Shown here in pieces: positions 60,821 through 64,000 of a stretch of DNA of 64,000 bases. Location of the stretch: NCBI GenBank assembly GCA_016720745.1, contig JADKKA010000022.1, positions 1,364,001 through 1,428,000 of the forward strand, read 5' to 3'. The notes under the pieces were generated by a model that searched no databases, was not told the origin of the DNA, and saw only the letters and a program-made list of their open reading frames with translations. Positions within the stretch are counted from its first letter, which is position 1; every line of letters begins with the position of its first letter. Source of the DNA: Chitinophagaceae bacterium (GTDB taxonomy: Bacteria > Bacteroidota > Bacteroidia > Chitinophagales > Chitinophagaceae). The position numbers and the translations under genes are program-made.

Positions 60821-61201
60821 ATGAACCTTTTTGTTGCAGGCCTTCCTTATGACCTTGATGATGCTGAACTGGAAGAGATTTTTGAAAAATTTGGAAAGGT
60901 ATTATCTGCCAAAGTATCCATGGACAGGGAGACTGGCAAAAGCCGTGGATTTGGCTTTGTTCAAATGGAAAAAGAAGCCGATGGCAGGGATGCCATTGAG
61001 CATCTCAATGATATTTCTCTGGGCAAAAAACCACTGGTTGTAAAAGCTGCTGAAGATCGCCCCGGCGGTTCTGGTGGTGGCGGCGGATATAAAGGCGGTA
61101 GTGGCGGAAGTGGCGGCGGTTACAAAGGTGGTAGTGGTGGTAGCGGCGGAACGGGCGGCTATCGTAAACCCGGATACGGCGACAACCGCAGGCGATTCTG
61201 A
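60821..61201 (+). CDS. RRM RNA-binding protein with glycine-rich tail
   Basis: 126 residues. One RNA recognition motif (residues 1-80): RNP2 LFVAGLP and RNP1 KSRGFGFVQM are complete, with aromatic residues in place for RNA stacking. Residues 82-120 are repeats of GGSGG and GGYKGG, ending in NRRRF. This RRM-plus-Gly-rich layout resembles plant and cyanobacterial Rbp proteins and occurs widely in Bacteroidota, where some are thought to be RNA chaperones. The start follows a good promoter match. Confidence 0.93.
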   Translation: MNLFVAGLPYDLDDAELEEIFEKFGKVLSAKVSMDRETGKSRGFGFVQMEKEADGRDAIEHLNDISLGKKPLVVKAAEDRPGGSGGGGGYKGGSGGSGGGYKGGSGGSGGTGGYRKPGYGDNRRRF

Positions 61202-61218
61202 TTTTTGCAGATTCCTAT

Positions 61219-61929
61219 TCAGTCCCTGGTCCATCTGTCCATCAAGATGGTCCTTTTTACATATTGTCTGCTTTTATCAGGCTGATTAAATTGTATGGTG
61301 AACTCCCAGGAGCCCCCGGCCCTGCAGCCGCCATAAAAATTCCATTCCTTTAACAAGAAGACCGGAAAATATTTATCCTGCAAAACTGCGTAACTGAATT
61401 TTGCATGGCAATCGCCTCCGGCACTGGTATACCATATTTTCCTTTTCTCTTCTCCTGGTCTTTCGAGTACAGTGTCTCTGTAATTCCTCCTTACTGCATT
61501 TGATAATGTATCATGCTTATCAGATTCCAGGGTAAGCGATGGAATCAAAGTAAAGGCGCGGTCATTTTCCCTGACCATCCATACCCAGCTATAATTGCAT
61601 CGATCCGCATGACATTGGAGAGGCTGACCGGTTAAGCGGCAAACCAACTGACACTTTGAACAGGTTTGTACCCCGAGGATATGGTATTTTTTAAAATCAA
61701 AACCCTCAAAATGCCTGTACTGATTGTAGCCAAATAAATCGTAGAGGTCATTCGAACTGACAATATACTGGTAAAGCCCGTCTGCTTTTTCCCATGGCTG
61801 TGCAGTATCAAATGGTTCAGTGGCCGGCAGGCCTTCCTGATACCGGACAAAAGCACTGTCATTTTCTAAAGGGAATATTTGAGCATGGGCTGTTCCCAAT
61901 AAACATAATGAGATAAGCAGGATCCGCAT
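61219..61929 (-). CDS. Secreted cysteine-containing protein, function unknown
   Basis: 236 residues. Signal peptide (about 1-16, ending AHA). Residues 88-112 hold five cysteines in CSKCQLVC, QPLQC and DRCNY spacing, which could be metal-binding or disulfide-bonded; two further Cys lie at GGDCH and YGGCR. No recognised family. ATG start, 17 bases from the convergent RRM gene. Expected in the periplasm or outside the cell. Confidence 0.7.
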   Translation of the reverse strand: MRILLISLCLLGTAHAQIFPLENDSAFVRYQEGLPATEPFDTAQPWEKADGLYQYIVSSNDLYDLFGYNQYRHFEGFDFKKYHILGVQTCSKCQLVCRLTGQPLQCHADRCNYSWVWMVRENDRAFTLIPSLTLESDKHDTLSNAVRRNYRDTVLERPGEEKRKIWYTSAGGDCHAKFSYAVLQDKYFPVFLLKEWNFYGGCRAGGSWEFTIQFNQPDKSRQYVKRTILMDRWTRD

Positions 61930-62005
61930 GAGGACTTACAGATTTAAGCGGAAAGTTAAACCCAACCAATGAAGACTAGGTACCCGCTACCGGGTATTTT
62001 CAGCT

Positions 62006-64000
62006 TTAACGAGGCAGAATATTGACAGGTAATACCAGCTCAAATCGGGTTCCTTTTCGTCCATCGAACTGATCTGGATCCATGAGATAACTGACCCTGA
62101 TACCGAAACTCAGCGGGTATTGGTTCCACCATTTGGTATCCACAAATAATTCGCCGCCGGCACTGCGCTGGTCGCGGGTCTGTGTCTTGTCCTTTGAATA
62201 AACTTTACTGTAATCATAAAATGCATTCAGCCTTACTCTTTGCAGGTAAAGAATATTGCCAAATCCCCAGTCCGGATATATCACCGGTAAATGATAATTG
62301 GCAGACAAGCGCCACATTCTGGAGAAATAGCGGCCAGTATATCCTCTGGAATAGGCAAAGCGATCGGCAAAGACTACCTGCGACAATGTATCTCTTTGCT
62401 GAAAGGAACCGATAAGCACGAGGTTATGACTCTTCATTAAACCGGGTACATAAAATGCACCTGACCCAATGAACTGGTAACCTTTTGCGTTGGATATGGC
62501 ATGCCGGTGACTGGCACTAACGGAATAAGCCAACCGGGGATAGATATGCTGAACGGCTCTTTGTACCTGTTCGGTCCAGGAAATAGTATGCAGGAGGTAG
62601 CTGAGTGCGTTATTCCCAAGCGAGTCCTTAAAAAAACCTTTATTGAATTCATTCCGCAATACATAAAAACTACCTGCATTGAAATTGCGGAAAGTCTGCC
62701 CCTTTGTATAGGAAAGGGGAATACTCAACCCCACCCTGCTGTCCAACTGATCCCATTGCCGGGTCCTGTTACCCAATTCAGTCATCCTGTTAAAAGTGTA
62801 TTCAGTACCTGCTGTTAACCAGGGGAACCAGCCACCATAGGTACCGGTAAAACCAACCGCACTCGTTTTTTCATTTTGGTTATACAGATAGTATAATTCA
62901 GACTGAAAGGTATTGAGTACATTTTCTCCAAAAAGAGAATATGTAAAAATGGGATCAGCATAATAAGGCCGCCAGCTATGGAAATTAAACAGGCCCTTGC
63001 CTTTGGGATATTTTCCGGAAACAAATTGCCGGTCAGGAACCGCATTTTTCAAAATATCACCGGGTGAATCACTATGGCTGACTTTTGCTTTTTCAATTAA
63101 CTGGGTTTGCTGGTTTTCACTGACTGTTGTCATCTCCAGTTTATCCAAAGCCTGTTGACTGAGCTGATATCCTTCCGAAGTGAATACCGACCATGTTAAT
63201 TTTCCATCTCCTGCATTTACAAAATAATTTCCGGCAGGTCCATTGGTAATTCTAAACAGCTTTTCATCCGCAAGCCGGAAAGCGAAGAGATCGTCATTCC
63301 CCCCATAAGAAGCCGTAAAATAAATATGCGTAGCAGTTACGCAGGGATAACCCAATACATTGTAGGAAGGAGTCGTTAACTTTTTGATTATTCCCTTTAC
63401 CGGATCAGCTTTTATCAGGGTCATTTGCCCGTCCTGCATTCTGGCTGCAGCAATCAGCTGACCATCATCGGTAAATTTTGGATCTGTAAAGAGTGCTATC
63501 TCCGATGATTGCACCTGATGTAATAATGACCCATCTGGAATACCAATTACCTGGAGAGATGAAACACCGTCTTCTCCTGTTTGAACCACCGCCAGTTTAG
63601 TGCCATCTGCAGAAATATCGGGGGTGAAATACTTTGATTGTTTTTTTATCGTTTGCTGATCACCGGTACGCAGATCAAGTATCCTGATTACACTATAGTC
63701 TTTCCAGCCCCGGCGGGGATCACTTTCATATGCGGCATAAACGATTTTGCCATTGCGGTAACTGAATTGCTCATCAATGGAAATATCCCGGAAGCGTATC
63801 CGGCGCTCCCCATTCTTATCCTTCAGATAAAAAGCGGGTCTTTCCCTGTAACTGGATTTCAGATAGATCAGTGAATCTTCCCCGGCAGCGTAGGGGAAAA
63901 AGTAATTGGTGACATAGTTATTAGTTACCGGAATCGGCCCGGTAGCCGGAGCATCCGTTTTTTTCTCAGTTTCATTTTTATAGAAAGCCAGTGCTTCACT
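62006..64000 (-). CDS. TolB-like propeller / outer-membrane beta-barrel protein, 5' part missing
   Basis: C-terminal 664 residues; the frame is open to base 64000. The first 300 visible residues contain WD40/PD40-like blades (KYFTPDISADGTKLAVVQTG; TDPKFTDDGQLIAAAR), as in TolB. The last 370 residues alternate strands with many aromatic residues, typical of an outer-membrane beta-barrel (GKGLFNFHSWRPYYADPIF onwards), ending in LPVNILPR. A propeller fused to a barrel is known in Bacteroidota surface proteins, some with an N-terminal peptidase MA domain; the missing start prevents a decision. Confidence 0.75.
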   Translation of the reverse strand, partial: SEALAFYKNETEKKTDAPATGPIPVTNNYVTNYFFPYAAGEDSLIYLKSSYRERPAFYLKDKNGERRIRFRDISIDEQFSYRNGKIVYAAYESDPRRGWKDYSVIRILDLRTGDQQTIKKQSKYFTPDISADGTKLAVVQTGEDGVSSLQVIGIPDGSLLHQVQSSEIALFTDPKFTDDGQLIAAARMQDGQMTLIKADPVKGIIKKLTTPSYNVLGYPCVTATHIYFTASYGGNDDLFAFRLADEKLFRITNGPAGNYFVNAGDGKLTWSVFTSEGYQLSQQALDKLEMTTVSENQQTQLIEKAKVSHSDSPGDILKNAVPDRQFVSGKYPKGKGLFNFHSWRPYYADPIFTYSLFGENVLNTFQSELYYLYNQNEKTSAVGFTGTYGGWFPWLTAGTEYTFNRMTELGNRTRQWDQLDSRVGLSIPLSYTKGQTFRNFNAGSFYVLRNEFNKGFFKDSLGNNALSYLLHTISWTEQVQRAVQHIYPRLAYSVSASHRHAISNAKGYQFIGSGAFYVPGLMKSHNLVLIGSFQQRDTLSQVVFADRFAYSRGYTGRYFSRMWRLSANYHLPVIYPDWGFGNILYLQRVRLNAFYDYSKVYSKDKTQTRDQRSAGGELFVDTKWWNQYPLSFGIRVSYLMDPDQFDGRKGTRFELVLPVNILPR

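Overview
The window reads as chromosomal DNA of a Bacteroidota bacterium, most likely a member of the Chitinophagaceae or a close relative. The grounds are: a secreted protein with a type IX secretion (T9SS) sorting domain; many small lipoproteins of Bacteroidota type; repeated use of the Bacteroidota promoter -7 element TAnnTTTG; no purine-rich Shine-Dalgarno sequences; and menaquinone synthesis by the futalosine route (mqnE, mqnA). Family placement is inference. Most of the window is ordinary core genome: dnaE, trxA, sdaA, udp, dapF, corA, purB, prfC, tsaD, trmN6, hscB and two tRNA genes.

Layout. 1-4.9 kb: the end of an M1 aminopeptidase, a Wzx-like flippase, an NlpC/P60 lipoprotein and a YncE-like beta-propeller. 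5-15 kb: DNA polymerase III alpha, thioredoxin, a nucleoside permease, MqnE, a histone-H1-like Lys/Ala-rich protein, L-serine dehydratase and an FKBP lipoprotein. 15-22.4 kb: an HU-domain membrane protein, tRNA-Cys with a damaged neighbouring copy filled by poly-G, udp, a four-helix-bundle gene inside degenerate repeats, dapF, a DinB-like protein, corA, a Nudix hydrolase and a queuosine-precursor transporter. 22.4-34 kb: a sugar and glycan locus (YfhO, GT4, GT2, a C-methyltransferase, a glycosyltransferase-methyltransferase fusion, a GT9-like protein, a GMD paralogue without its catalytic residues, a DUF4254-like protein, and Gmd). These could make and attach a C-methylated GDP-6-deoxyhexose. 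34-42 kb: a collagen-like lipoprotein, a T9SS protein with two almost identical halves, mqnA, purB, a GNAT and prfC. 42-46 kb: a MacB-type permease, tsaD and trmN6.

46-54.3 kb holds the most interesting neighbourhood. A lipoprotein and a 942-residue TPR-CHAT protease with a signal peptide and a C-terminal anchor converge on a DUF4382 lipoprotein and an ECF sigma/anti-sigma pair. By topology the protease domain and the anti-sigma C-terminus both face the periplasm, so they could form a proteolytic envelope-signalling pathway (hypothesis). 54.3-64 kb: tRNA-Leu followed by a 98-bp tandem repeat, a Na/Pi cotransporter, a phospholipase-D/cardiolipin-synthase protein, several secreted or outer-membrane proteins of unknown function, a glycine-rich RRM protein, and the C-terminal part of a TolB-like propeller/beta-barrel protein that runs off the end.

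The intergenic DNA carries several families of short degenerate repeats: GACTGnCGACT-type, CCCCACTAGCC-type, a 98-bp unit and a 45-bp unit. One family lies in opposite orientations on either side of the AT-rich four-helix-bundle gene. Another sits in the leader between the tsaD promoter and its start codon. Non-ATG starts (TTG, and probably CTG) appear to be used by several core genes, and two genes begin exactly four bases after their -7 box, which suggests leaderless mRNAs.
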